IMG/VR virus record: IMGVR_UViG_3300031578_000398
Coordinates: 1 to 21,308 of that record
DNA from: a virus
Length of the DNA stretch: 21,308 bases
Reading direction: 5' to 3' (one strand)
This document shows positions 1 through 8,185 of this stretch, piece by piece. Position numbers and translations under genes: made by a program. The stretch's first letter is position 1. Every line of letters begins with the position of its first letter. Under the pieces are notes generated by a model. It did not search any database. It worked only from the letters and a program-made list of their open reading frames with translations, and was not told the DNA's origin.

Positions 1-472
1 TATTTGCTCCTGTTGAATCATAAAAGTGAATATCAAGCGTTGTTGCGTCTGCGACTTGATGCTTATGGTTTGGAATTGTAGCGGCAAGTGTTGTATGATT
101 GCTCAATGAGAGGGTAGAATGGTTTCCTACAGTAACGTTGCTCGTTACCCCATGTGTATGTGACATTGTACTACTACCACCAACCCCGCCCGCCGCAGTA
201 GCGCCCATAAGGAATCTATCATCTGTTAAATTTGGTAGATATCTCCCGGAACCATTAAAAATAGGAGAATCAGGATCATTTAAAGCTGCCCCATTACATA
301 CATGACAACCAAATTTATTTGCATAAGAATTAGCATCTGCTACAGTATTTCCACCAGCCAGAACGTCAGTATAACCACCGTTGACACCATCAGTATAATA
401 GCCACCCTGCCAAGCGAATATGGTTCCAATTAAAATTCCAGTTGCACCGTTTGATCTGTGTGGTTTTCCCAT
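1..472 (-). CDS. Tail fibre protein with phage Collar domain (partial, cut by left edge)
   Basis: An ATG at 472, directly after the previous TAA and with GGAG seven bases upstream, opens a frame that runs off the left end; 157 residues are visible. It has the Collar-domain hallmark: ILIGTIFAWQGG near residues 13-24 and GRYLPNLTDDRFLMG at 76-90. Before it lies a CHVC motif (56-59), and after it a SHTHG (H105, H107) and a NHKH (H136, H138), HxH repeats like those that bind metal in fibre tips of T4-type phages. A receptor-binding role is inferred. The distal, probably receptor-binding end is outside the window. Confidence 0.75.
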   Translation of the reverse strand, partial: MGKPHRSNGATGILIGTIFAWQGGYYTDGVNGGYTDVLAGGNTVADANSYANKFGCHVCNGAALNDPDSPIFNGSGRYLPNLTDDRFLMGATAAGGVGGSSTMSHTHGVTSNVTVGNHSTLSLSNHTTLAATIPNHKHQVADATTLDIHFYDSTGAN

Positions 473-1141
473 TTATATCTCCACGATAGTTATAATATTA
501 TTTATCTCTCCTGAATTGTCAACGAGTACATTTGTTATTGACCCTCCACCGCTATTTAATGATTCGCCGCTTCCTTTGTTTCCTGCAGCTCCAGACTCAA
601 TATAAAAAGTATTTGTTACTGTTCCAGTAGAAATATTCTCAACTTTTATATTATCGAACCTTGACCCTCCTCCACTTATTTGAACTGCTTTTACTATGGT
701 TCCAGTATGTGATAGCTCTATATTGAAATCACCTTCTATTTCAACGTCCGAACCTATTTCGATAACTTCTGACAGATCGGTTGCAGTTGAAATTTTTACA
801 CCCTTCTTTTGTTTTATTCTTATTCCATCTGGAAGAGTCAGCTTTGCAGTCAATACTTCATCAACCTTTAGCAACACATGATCCCCTGCTGCCGGAGCAT
901 CAGCGATATAATCTACCAAAGAAGTATAATCCCCTTCATCGATATCAGAGTCAATTACAATCCAATCTTCATTAGAACCCTGGAGCCAGTTTTGAACTTT
1001 GGTTATTATCCAGTGTATCCAGTTTGCATATTGGTACGGCCACTTTTCATCAGCTGCGAATCCAGTTGTTTTTTTCCCTACAGTTGGCTCCGTTCCTGTC
1101 TTTATCCATGCTATTTTTGTTGCTTTATTTTTATACCCCAT
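473..1141 (-). CDS. Tail fibre / spike protein, beta-helix-like
   Basis: 222 residues. The N-terminal 55 residues contain Lys-rich and aromatic segments (WPYQYANWIHWIITKVQNWL) resembling the attachment parts of fibre proteins. From about residue 60 on it is beta-rich with repeating strands: VIDSDIDEGDYTSLVDYIAD, VLLKVDEVLTAKLTLPDGIRI, VEIEGDFNIELS, FDNIKVENISTG and a Gly/Ser/Asn-rich end, the look of a parallel beta-helix of the pectate-lyase type. Host receptor binding is inferred from this and from its place after the gpI-like gene. GGAG seven bases ahead of ATG supports the start. The stop TAA immediately precedes the next ATG. Confidence 0.7.
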   Translation of the reverse strand: MGYKNKATKIAWIKTGTEPTVGKKTTGFAADEKWPYQYANWIHWIITKVQNWLQGSNEDWIVIDSDIDEGDYTSLVDYIADAPAAGDHVLLKVDEVLTAKLTLPDGIRIKQKKGVKISTATDLSEVIEIGSDVEIEGDFNIELSHTGTIVKAVQISGGGSRFDNIKVENISTGTVTNTFYIESGAAGNKGSGESLNSGGGSITNVLVDNSGEINNIITIVEI

Positions 1142-1153
1142 TGAGTCTCCAAA

Positions 1154-1738
1154 TTAATAAAGTTGTGCCAGCTTACCACCAGCGTTAGCATCTAGCAAAT
1201 CTCCAAATCCGCCTGTATTAGTTAAAACACCATCGAACGCGAATGCGTTGTCAGGATCGTATGATCCGAGTACACCGACAAGAACTCCACCAAGACTTGC
1301 ATCTTCTAGAAAGCCTCTTATCATATCAACCTTTGTTATATCTATTGGTACGTTTGAATAGAAAGAGTGCTCGGCAGGAAAATCTTCTCTATAGTCGGTT
1401 GCTGTTGATTTTGTAAGCAAATTAAAAATATGAATTACAGTTTCAGGTTCACAGTTTGATATCGTTATTAAAATCCTTACCTTAAGAAGCAGCCTATAGT
1501 CAACATCGGTTAAGTTTCCACGGGTCTGATTAATTATTTCTCCAATCTTATCTAGTTGAAAACCTTCTGCGTCGTCGATGCTAAGGCGTTTAGTTCTTAA
1601 ATCAGTTAGGACATCTTCGAGTTCTTGAAGCTGTATAACAAGGGCGTCAACAGTACCCTCTATTTTTGGTTTTCCCTTATATTGCATTAAGAGTTTGGCT
1701 TTTGCCTGTTCTTTGTGGTCTGTTATCGGAGTTATCAT
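1154..1738 (-). CDS. Baseplate/tail protein, DUF2612 (P2 gpI-like)
   Basis: 194 residues. The order of segments fits DUF2612: an N-terminal helix (HKEQAKAKLLMQYKGKP), VIQLQELEDVLTDLRTKRLS with DAEGFQLDKIGEIINQTRG, then DVDYRLLLKVRILITISNCE and a C-terminal beta region. This is the family that connects fibres to the wedge, as gpI does in P2. Its end (DNAFAFDGVLTNTGGFGDLL) is the typical Asp/Gly-rich tail. It sits directly after the J-like gene, as expected, overlapping it by 4 bases. Confidence 0.82.
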   Translation of the reverse strand: MITPITDHKEQAKAKLLMQYKGKPKIEGTVDALVIQLQELEDVLTDLRTKRLSIDDAEGFQLDKIGEIINQTRGNLTDVDYRLLLKVRILITISNCEPETVIHIFNLLTKSTATDYREDFPAEHSFYSNVPIDITKVDMIRGFLEDASLGGVLVGVLGSYDPDNAFAFDGVLTNTGGFGDLLDANAGGKLAQLY

Positions 1739-3222
1739 GAGTTAACCGTTATCCTTGCGCTGTCAAATATAGCAATTTCATTTATGGCAATTACTAAATT
1801 GTCATCAGTTGTAGGACTTGACGCGAATCCGATCCTTATAACTATGTCGGTAATTCCAGCAACCGTAGAAATTGATTTTTCAATAGATGGATTACCATGA
1901 GCTATGACATCACTTCCTATTTGAAGATCAGCTCCATATGCAAGAATAGCTTGTTCAACAGCGGAATCTCCACCATACTCGCTTGTTTTTGTTATATCAA
2001 CCTCGACCCATATGTTTTTATCCAATGGTCTGGAAAACTTTATCGTTCTGCTAATTCCCTGTGAATCTACAACAGTGATGTTTACAGAACCATCTGGTTC
2101 TATTCCACCACCCTTTACAAGCCATATTTTCTCAGCAATGTCTTGATCTGTTCCACCCTTCACATAAGCCCTAATAGACTTTGGTGGCAACCCATTAACA
2201 TCGATGGCATTCGAATCATTTTCAAACACTATGCAATTCTCAACCCCATCAACCTCGGCAAGTATTCTGGCCCTTATAGTTTCTACTGTTCCGGCTCCTG
2301 GCCGCTCAAGTTCTTCAATTCTTTTTAATCTTAATTCGGAATCAGTCTCTATGTTTCTTCCTACGCTTGCATCGGAAATATTAAACAAGCTATCCAGGCC
2401 AGAAACAGGAGTCTCGATAACAGTTAAAGTTTTAGTATTAGCAACAACTGGACCGGTCGACTCGGCTTGACATAAAACAGTTGCTTGGTACTCGCCAGGA
2501 ATTGTCTCTGTTATTGTAATTGTTATAGCAGCAGCTGCCTTAGTAAGTGTGTTGCTATCTTCGACTAATATTTCATGTGGCTGTTTTCCATCATCTCCTG
2601 AGAATGTTACCGTATGGCCCACAGTAAAATCACCAGTTACAACTAAACCTGATAAACCAGTCAGTGCATTGAGGGCGTTTTCTATATCGGTTATGCTTGC
2701 GTTATACGGCAATGCTGCGGTTATCTCGTAAGCAGACAGAAGATCGTTCCAGTATTTTAATTTAAAACTTCCAGCGTCTGGTACGTCAGAATATGAAACG
2801 AGTTGGACGTTATCTACTCCAACATCTATTGTCTTGTCCTCTAGGGTTTCAAACCTTGAATTAGGATCGCCACTAACGCTTATTATTGTTCCTGCTGGAA
2901 CTACAGTTGTTGCAGTTCCGAACAAAGCTTCTGTCACAGTTGAATAGGTCGCAGGACTTCTGGTTGTTCCAGTTATAGAACAAACGCCATCAAGTGAAAC
3001 ACCCTCTGCGCTTGCCGGATATTGTGAATCATAGGTGTCTTCCCAACCGTTCCATAGCTGATCTTCACGATCTGAAAATACAGAAGTAATATTCCCAAAA
3101 ACAGAGGAAGGAAGAACATTTATATATGGACCGAATAGAGTTTTAAGAGCATCTTCAATTTCTGTTTTTATTATTGATAGGGGTTTCTTTGAAAATCCAG
3201 AAGTTGTTAGTCCATAAGACAT
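1735..3222 (-). CDS. Baseplate wedge protein, gp47/J-like, with inserted beta module
   Basis: 495 residues, longer than a plain gpJ. The N-terminal part (STSGFSKKPLSIIKTEIEDAL type start, then NVLPSSVFGNITSVFSDRE) and QYPASAEGVSLDGVCSITG are typical of J/gp47 proteins, as are the FNISDASVGRNIETDSELRLKRIEEL segment and the following VETIRARILAEVDGVENC. The C-terminus has DADLQIGSDV-like strands and IGFASSPTTDDNLVI. Residues about 150-240 look like an insertion (GSFKLKYW, SITDIENALNALTGL, VVTGDFTVGHTVTFSGDD) similar to one in the sheath. The protein bridges inner baseplate and fibre-carrying parts. It overlaps the next gene by 4 bases. Confidence 0.82.
   Translation of the reverse strand: MSYGLTTSGFSKKPLSIIKTEIEDALKTLFGPYINVLPSSVFGNITSVFSDREDQLWNGWEDTYDSQYPASAEGVSLDGVCSITGTTRSPATYSTVTEALFGTATTVVPAGTIISVSGDPNSRFETLEDKTIDVGVDNVQLVSYSDVPDAGSFKLKYWNDLLSAYEITAALPYNASITDIENALNALTGLSGLVVTGDFTVGHTVTFSGDDGKQPHEILVEDSNTLTKAAAAITITITETIPGEYQATVLCQAESTGPVVANTKTLTVIETPVSGLDSLFNISDASVGRNIETDSELRLKRIEELERPGAGTVETIRARILAEVDGVENCIVFENDSNAIDVNGLPPKSIRAYVKGGTDQDIAEKIWLVKGGGIEPDGSVNITVVDSQGISRTIKFSRPLDKNIWVEVDITKTSEYGGDSAVEQAILAYGADLQIGSDVIAHGNPSIEKSISTVAGITDIVIRIGFASSPTTDDNLVIAINEIAIFDSARITVNS
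2503..2775 (-). repeat. Inserted beta module, copy 2 (in gp47-like wedge protein)
   Basis: Encodes residues about 150-240. Aligned by eye with the sheath copy: AG-[ST]-[FY]-x-[IL]-K, then A-x2-x-AL-x-AL/L-x-G, V-x-VTG, then T-x-[EF]-[FS]-G. Resemblance is at protein level; the DNA copies are not near-identical, so they are probably old or separately acquired. Boundaries are approximate. Confidence 0.55.
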
Positions 3223-3578
3223 TATGAGTATACCTCGCTAAATTCTATTTCTCCATCTACAGAGTCAGCCTTAAATTGAATTTGAAGTTCGCGCGTTGAT
3301 CGATCGATTAATAATGAAAATTCTGTTATCTGTAGAACACCTGGACTCTGGACGATAGTTCTTTTTATCACACTGTCTATAATAACAGGGTCAGCTCCTT
3401 TTTTCAATATTTGTTGTATCCAGGGAATGCCCTCTCTACTATCAAGAAAATATTCTCCTAGAAATGTTTTAAGTCTCTGGCTCACACACTGAGCTATTGC
3501 ATCAACACCCATAGTCATAGATAGGTCACCATTTTCTACAAATATATCACCATTATCATCGAGTTCCAAATCACTCAT
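3222..3578 (-). CDS. Baseplate wedge protein, gpW/gp25-like
   Basis: 118 residues. The pattern GDIFVENGDLSMTMGVDAIAQ, then QRLKTFLGEYFLDSREGIPW and GADPVIIDSVIKRTIVQSPGV, then ITEFSLLIDRSTRELQIQF is characteristic of the gp25-like family: an LxxxxGEyfldp... core with conserved acidic residue. gp25 homologues start sheath assembly on the baseplate. A 4-base overlap with the previous gene and a 1-base overlap with the gp47-like gene place it in the wedge cassette. Confidence 0.82.
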   Translation of the reverse strand: MSDLELDDNGDIFVENGDLSMTMGVDAIAQCVSQRLKTFLGEYFLDSREGIPWIQQILKKGADPVIIDSVIKRTIVQSPGVLQITEFSLLIDRSTRELQIQFKADSVDGEIEFSEVYS

Positions 3579-3805
3579 GATACTGTTCCTGTAAGTTGTG
3601 GGTGTGGAGGAAGTATACCAGTTATATTACAAGGTTGCAGTGCATCAGCTTTTGTCTCAGCATGGTTTTTGAATTCATCGACTATCTCTTTGGCTATGTT
3701 TTTCCAGTTTGATTCGATTGCTGTTTTTTCCGATGCCGTAAGGTCGGGATCAGTAGTAAAATATGCTGCTATTGCAAGACCAAGTCTGTCGCCACTAAGT
3801 GCCAT
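3575..3805 (-). CDS. Small unidentified baseplate-region protein
   Basis: 76 residues, not assigned to a family. A hydrophobic start (LGLAIAAYF) is followed by a charged helix (SEKTAIESNWKNIAKEIVDEF) and a Pro-rich tail (ILPPHPQLTGTVS). Small genes of this layout, placed between spike and gp25-like genes, recur in Mu-like and related contractile phages. They may help form the spike tip or wedge. Start/stop overlaps on both sides (ATGA with the next gene) and full retention of frame argue that it is a real gene. Confidence 0.65.
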   Translation of the reverse strand: MALSGDRLGLAIAAYFTTDPDLTASEKTAIESNWKNIAKEIVDEFKNHAETKADALQPCNITGILPPHPQLTGTVS

Positions 3806-3806
3806 T

Positions 3807-4454
3807 CTACACCTTCAAACTATCAAGGCCCGACTTGTCGGATTGGAGCTGTGTGCTTGTGCTTGTTAGCCATACACCGACCGCCGTTCCAGTTAATATT
3901 TTTCCACTTATAACGTGTCCCATCCATGAGCTTAGTATATTAATAAGTTCCTTCGATCCACCCTTAATTCGTACCTTGCCATCTGGAAACAATTCTATCA
4001 TCATTTGATCATTTGTAACATATAGATTATTCGAATCGTCTACTTTAATAGATTTTTTAAATGGTCTCATTCCAGGCCAGAAAACGCAGTCTGATAAATC
4101 ATGAATTCTAGGATCAAGCGGGGATGTTGGCGAGCCATCTCCAGCCAGCCATCTATCAAGGGACCTATCACAAAAAACAACTTTGCCAGTATCACCAGCT
4201 TTTAATGGCATTATTATATACGACTTACCATTATTAACCACAGGCCACTCGATTGGAACATCTGATATCACAGGTAGAAGACTTTCAGTACCATCTGTGT
4301 ACTTCTTTTTTAATAGCGGAACAACGTCAACTTTTTGAGTATCAGAATAATACTTCTCAACTCTAACGGGAAACATTACCCGTATACGCATTGATTCTTG
4401 TCGTATTGCATCGAAAATTATCTTTTCAAGTAGTGGTGTTTCCTGCGGATTCAT
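3807..4454 (-). CDS. Baseplate central spike, Gp138 N-terminal domain-like
   Basis: 215 residues. About residues 20-115 form an OB-like domain: MRIRVMFPVRVEKYYSDTQ, VDVVPLLKKKYTDG, VPIEWPVVNN, YIIMPLKAGDTGKVVFCDRS and LDRWL, the pattern of the Gp138_N / gpV-type spike. A RIHDLSDCVFWPGMRPF motif follows, and the C-terminal beta stretch (VDDSNNLYVTNDQMMIELFPDGKVRIKG) probably forms a short beta-helix tip. It pierces the outer host layer during contraction. The start overlaps the hub stop by one base. Confidence 0.8.
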   Translation of the reverse strand: MNPQETPLLEKIIFDAIRQESMRIRVMFPVRVEKYYSDTQKVDVVPLLKKKYTDGTESLLPVISDVPIEWPVVNNGKSYIIMPLKAGDTGKVVFCDRSLDRWLAGDGSPTSPLDPRIHDLSDCVFWPGMRPFKKSIKVDDSNNLYVTNDQMMIELFPDGKVRIKGGSKELINILSSWMGHVISGKILTGTAVGVWLTSTSTQLQSDKSGLDSLKV

Positions 4455-5272
4455 TAAATTTCCTTACCGACACATTCGATATACCAAGGCTTACCATGGG
4501 TGTCACCAACATATTTCGCTGATAGAATTTTGTAATATCCATTATAATCTGTAGACTTTATTTTGACTTTCCTACCTGGTAGAATCTTAGTAGATACTAT
4601 TAGCGATGTAAACTCAAGTCCATCCTTACCCGGTTTGGGTGAACCTATTAAACCAGTATCTTTGGAAAGATATACTGCATCATCATCTGTAGAATTATCT
4701 GGATCAAGAATTTGCAATTCGTTATTTTGAATATTCCATTCTAGGTCCTGTTTTCCAGTTATTGTATCGAGTATTGCTTTAGACGATCCAGAAACGCTTA
4801 TTCCATTTTGAGTTATATCATCTTTCACTGCTGATATTGTCTTTATAGCTGTATTCGATGTCTCCTTAAAAGTAGAAATAACATCATTAACTATTGTTTT
4901 ATAATTAGTACCAGCCTTATAGCTCTTATCAAGCCTAGATTCCCTCAACGCCTTATCTCCATCCCCACATTCGATTTCTGTTACAATATCGGGGCCTTCT
5001 TTTAATGAAACAGTTTTAGTTATATCAGCATCTAGAAGAATATCAGTTTCCTCACCATATCCGATATCTAAAATAAGAACTAGAGATTTCTCTGTTTGGA
5101 GTTTTTTCCTGTGATCTGGATTAAGGTTCCATATTTTTACTTTGGCTGGATTCGCTGATGATGTGGAGCTTCTGAGTACATCGAATGATATTCTGAGTCC
5201 TGATGTTTTAAATCCAAATTCACCACGCTTGCCTACCGTAACCGAGGCTTTTCGCGTCCACAATTTTCCCAT
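4454..5272 (-). CDS. Baseplate hub protein, gp27/gpD-like
   Basis: 272 residues from ATG 5272; a TTG one codon earlier is less likely. GAGG in the upstream gene's last codons provides the binding site. It shows the hub layout: N-terminal beta domain with ISFDVLRSSTSSANPAKVKIWNLNP, YGEETDILLDADITKTVS, then a helical part (YKTIVNDVISTFKE), and a C-terminal domain ending in GLEFTSLIVSTKILPGRKVKI and GKPWYIECVGKEI. Such proteins form the trimeric hub that joins the tube to the central spike, encoded next here. Confidence 0.75.
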   Translation of the reverse strand: MGKLWTRKASVTVGKRGEFGFKTSGLRISFDVLRSSTSSANPAKVKIWNLNPDHRKKLQTEKSLVLILDIGYGEETDILLDADITKTVSLKEGPDIVTEIECGDGDKALRESRLDKSYKAGTNYKTIVNDVISTFKETSNTAIKTISAVKDDITQNGISVSGSSKAILDTITGKQDLEWNIQNNELQILDPDNSTDDDAVYLSKDTGLIGSPKPGKDGLEFTSLIVSTKILPGRKVKIKSTDYNGYYKILSAKYVGDTHGKPWYIECVGKEI

Positions 5273-5592
5273 CAAGTTGCCTCTTCATATAGCAATAAGA
5301 CCTTATCTCCAAGGTCAAGTTCTCCGGCATTTTCATGCTCACTTTCTGTATTTATAGCAAACAAAGTACCTGGTGGGAGATTGGAATCAGCAAATCTGCC
5401 AAGCAAATCATAGTTTACAAGAACAGGAATTCCCATTACGATTTCAGTTCCATCGCTAGTTTTTATTCCAAATATCCAGCGATCTTTTCTTGAATTATAG
5501 TGGATGTCAAAAATATAGACCGTTCCGTCGAGTTCACAGCTAAATTCGTATTGATACAGGTCACTTCTTACCGGTATTTGAATAATTGCCAT
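5272..5592 (-). CDS. Baseplate plug protein, DUF6983-like
   Basis: 106 residues. The opening MAIIQIPVRSDLYQYEFSCE, then YIFDIHYNSRKDRWIFGI and a middle GIPVLVNYDLLGRFADSNLPPG match the small baseplate plug family: a beta protein with W-x-x-x-I and LL-x-R-F/Y signatures. Known members lie between Dit-like and hub genes in contractile phages, as here. The stop overlaps the hub ATG (TGATG). Confidence 0.75.
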   Translation of the reverse strand: MAIIQIPVRSDLYQYEFSCELDGTVYIFDIHYNSRKDRWIFGIKTSDGTEIVMGIPVLVNYDLLGRFADSNLPPGTLFAINTESEHENAGELDLGDKVLLLYEEAT

Positions 5593-6306
5593 TTAACCGC
5601 CTATACCAGTTATCCTTGATAATATTGATCTACCACGCTCCTGAACAGAACTTATTGCCTCTGATGGATTTAGTTTACCTAGGGCCGTCTTAGCAACGGC
5701 CCCAGGTCTAGCGGAAGAAGATATGTTTGCAGGCGGTACAATAATGGACTCACTTGATACAACTCTAACTTCCTTGAACTGAGCCGTGAACGTTAGTGAA
5801 CTTGAAGTTCGCGCATCTCTCTGAATCGATAGATCAGTGATTATGCAATTATTATATGTCCTTAGGCCAGTTATTATTGTAATTGGAATTCTCTTTTCAT
5901 ATATTTGATCGAAAGCATCGTAAGCATTTTTTGATGGCTTACCAGAATAAATTGCAGATTTACCAACAGAAGAAATCGCTCCTGATATTAAAGTGCCACC
6001 TACACCTCCAATAAGACCGCCTACAGCTCCAGAAACATTTCCGAGTAGTGCTAGTCCTATTGTAATCGGATCATCGCTAACAACGCCTGATATTGATAGC
6101 GGCCTTCCTTTTTTTATAACGTGATCGGTTATATTTGATCCGTCTTCTATTTCATGATCCGTTGTTTCTGATTGAAAACCATGAGTCTCGCTGATTACCG
6201 CATCGAGCTTAATAAGTTCCTGCTCAGATCCATCTTCCAGTGCATATTGTATAGTTGTTCTTTTTGATGTCCCTGGACCAAGTGCATCATAAATGCTTTC
6301 AAACAT
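5593..6306 (-). CDS. Dit-like baseplate protein with Gly-rich hydrophobic segment
   Basis: 237 residues. The N-terminal domain (about 13-75 with ETHGFQSETTDHEIEDG, SNITDHVIKKGRPLSISGVV) and the later RIPITIITGLRTYNNCIITDL plus SSSLTFTAQFKEVRVV match the Dit-like fold that starts the baseplate at the tail-tube tip. Residues about 81-117 form an unusual Gly/Ala/Ile/Leu stretch (LALLGNVSGAVGGLIGGVGG), which could be a flexible or membrane-active insert. The position right after the tape measure and before the plug and hub genes supports this call. A LysM-type protein often lies in this area in PBSX-like phages; no LysM motif is visible here. Confidence 0.72.
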   Translation of the reverse strand: MFESIYDALGPGTSKRTTIQYALEDGSEQELIKLDAVISETHGFQSETTDHEIEDGSNITDHVIKKGRPLSISGVVSDDPITIGLALLGNVSGAVGGLIGGVGGTLISGAISSVGKSAIYSGKPSKNAYDAFDQIYEKRIPITIITGLRTYNNCIITDLSIQRDARTSSSLTFTAQFKEVRVVSSESIIVPPANISSSARPGAVAKTALGKLNPSEAISSVQERGRSILSRITGIGG

Positions 6307-7952
6307 TAATATGCCTCCTGTGGTTCGGTCGATCTCGATGCCTGTCTGAATGTCCTACCAAGTGCATCAGAAATTCCACGTTGCACAGCATCTCCAACTT
6401 GGTCCGGTGGGGTTCCTGCTGGAACATTTACTGTAACCGGAGCATTCAAACTTATATTAGACTGTGCGATTCCAGACGCAGGACCGCCCATTGATGCAGG
6501 GACAGGCGATGAGCGCGGAGACATTGATGTTACCGTATTGATAGCGGTGCCAGCCTTATCTAGGGGAATATTTGATGCGCTCATATCACCTGCACCCAGG
6601 AAACGGCCTATTTTTGAAAGGAAACCACCGGCTATATCTGAAATGTTCTTAAGCCATTCCCAAGCGGATTTTAATGGTTCGAGAAATAAATCCCAATTAA
6701 GAGTGAAGAGACCTACCAGCATAGCGGTAAGGCCTCCTATTACTTTTCCAAGTGAATCAACCATATTTGCGATAAATCCGATTACTCCACCAGACTTTGT
6801 TAGCTCAATTATAAATTCACTTATCTTAGCAGTAACCGAATCCTTGCCCTGAAAATATGATATAACGTCTTCTAATATCAACGCAACCATGACAAACCCA
6901 ACACCTATCAGTGTTGGTATTATTGCAGCTTGAATATTTGCAACGCCTATCGCACGAGATAGTAGTTTGAAGACTGTTGACATTTGAGTAACACCCTGGA
7001 CTATCTGTCCTATACCGAATAAAAGCCTCACCCCCATCAATATACCGAATGCAATACCAACAACCTTTAAAACCTTCTCAAGACCTCCGAATAAATTTAT
7101 TACAAAGCCAACGGACCGGCCAAGATCATAAAAAACTTTGTATGCCGTCTTTGCGGAAGTAGCAAGAAATTTCAAGAACGTCCTGAGATTTGACTTTAAA
7201 ACCTCCTTATTTATCTTTATCCACTCGATGAAACTTTTCATTAGATCGGTCATTGTTGGAATGAGATCGTTTCCTATAGCGACCTTGATTCCATCGAACT
7301 GCATTTTTAACCTTGCGATTGTATCGTTAAATTCTTCCCCTGCCATAGCATCAGCATCAGAAATTACAGCACCTGACGCAAGAGCTTCTGCACGAAGATT
7401 TGCTATAGCCTTACTACCACCGTTAAGCATTGGAATTAATTTCATTCCTGATCGACCAAAGAGGTCCATGGCAAGTGCTGTTTTCTTGGTTCCGTTTTCC
7501 ATCTTTTGAAATTGATCTGAAACTTCCATAAAAATTTGATCTGTAGATTTTAAGTTTCCACTAGAATCTTTTACGGAAATACCAAGCTCATTATATGATC
7601 TTTTATAAGTCTCTACTCCACGACTGGCCTCTGATGCTGTTCTTGCTAGTTTTCCCATACTAGCAGTCATTTCTTCTTGTCCGACTCCACCTATTTTTCC
7701 AGCGAAAGCAAGCTCTTGGAGTGACTCTGTTGTAAGGCCAATCGACTGAGCTGTTTTCCTTGCCTTGTCTCCCATGTTGGCAACGGATTGAGCTATTCCA
7801 AACAAAGTTGCTGCCGCTGCTGCTCCTGCTGCTCCAATTATTGTAAGACTTGTTTTTACGCTACTGATTCCGTTATCGAAACGAGCGATTGCAGCTTCTG
7901 ATTGCTTTGTATCTAACGTCCACTTTGTAACCAGTTCCCTTATTGTTGCCAC
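6306..7952 (-). CDS. Tail tape measure protein
   Basis: 548 residues from GTG, with AGAGG five bases upstream. It sets tail length and is ejected through the tube. Seen: N-terminal helical part with a very hydrophobic Ala/Gly stretch (about 37-57), the family motif QSIGLTTESLQELAFAG with following EMTASMGKLAR, AMDLFGRSGMKLIPML (about 161-176), and several hydrophobic segments (about 283-318, 341-365, 387-418) that could insert in the host membrane. The C-terminus is low-complexity and Ser/Pro/Ala-rich. At roughly 1.5 Angstrom per residue (family rule) it predicts a short tail, near 80 nm. The stop overlaps the next start, and CAGGAGG in its last codons serves the next gene. Confidence 0.85.
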   Translation of the reverse strand: MATIRELVTKWTLDTKQSEAAIARFDNGISSVKTSLTIIGAAGAAAAATLFGIAQSVANMGDKARKTAQSIGLTTESLQELAFAGKIGGVGQEEMTASMGKLARTASEASRGVETYKRSYNELGISVKDSSGNLKSTDQIFMEVSDQFQKMENGTKKTALAMDLFGRSGMKLIPMLNGGSKAIANLRAEALASGAVISDADAMAGEEFNDTIARLKMQFDGIKVAIGNDLIPTMTDLMKSFIEWIKINKEVLKSNLRTFLKFLATSAKTAYKVFYDLGRSVGFVINLFGGLEKVLKVVGIAFGILMGVRLLFGIGQIVQGVTQMSTVFKLLSRAIGVANIQAAIIPTLIGVGFVMVALILEDVISYFQGKDSVTAKISEFIIELTKSGGVIGFIANMVDSLGKVIGGLTAMLVGLFTLNWDLFLEPLKSAWEWLKNISDIAGGFLSKIGRFLGAGDMSASNIPLDKAGTAINTVTSMSPRSSPVPASMGGPASGIAQSNISLNAPVTVNVPAGTPPDQVGDAVQRGISDALGRTFRQASRSTEPQEAY

Positions 7953-7954
7953 AA

Positions 7955-8185
7955 TTACCTCTTTGAAGCTCGATCATATTCAAATTGTTCTGCTTCTGCC
8001 TGAATATCTAACGCTTCGTGAATATCGAATAATTGTTTTAGCGTCCATCTTCTTCGTACTTCCTCTAGCGTCGCAACCTTAGCTAGTACCGGCCTCAAGA
8101 AGAGCCAGTCTTTTCCAACGATGTTTGTTTCCCCAGGGTTGTAATTATTTTTGATGCGTAGCTTTGAACGCCGGAAGTTGCGCCG
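7955..8185 (-). CDS. Hidden -1 frame extension of the tail assembly chaperone (GT-type)
   Basis: This 76-codon frame has no start codon of its own in a suitable place and is reached by -1 slippage at 8191-8185. The fusion would have 136 zero-frame residues plus 76, 212 in all. The extension reads on through DWLFLRPVLAKVATLEEVR, RRWTLKQLFDIHEALDIQ and ends AEAEQFEYDRASKR. The W-x-L...hEaLD followed by an Ala/Glu helix is the usual look of the second ORF of tail chaperones. Its stop (7957-7955) lies two bases before the tape measure GTG start. Without this frame there would be about 140 bases of apparent non-coding DNA, otherwise unknown in this tail module. Confidence 0.78.
   Translation of the reverse strand, partial: RRNFRRSKLRIKNNYNPGETNIVGKDWLFLRPVLAKVATLEEVRRRWTLKQLFDIHEALDIQAEAEQFEYDRASKR

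Noticed and set aside
7138-7509. 123-codon plus-strand frame inside the tape measure gene
   Set aside because: Antisense to a well-supported gene, no Shine-Dalgarno and no family resemblance; every accepted gene is on the other strand.
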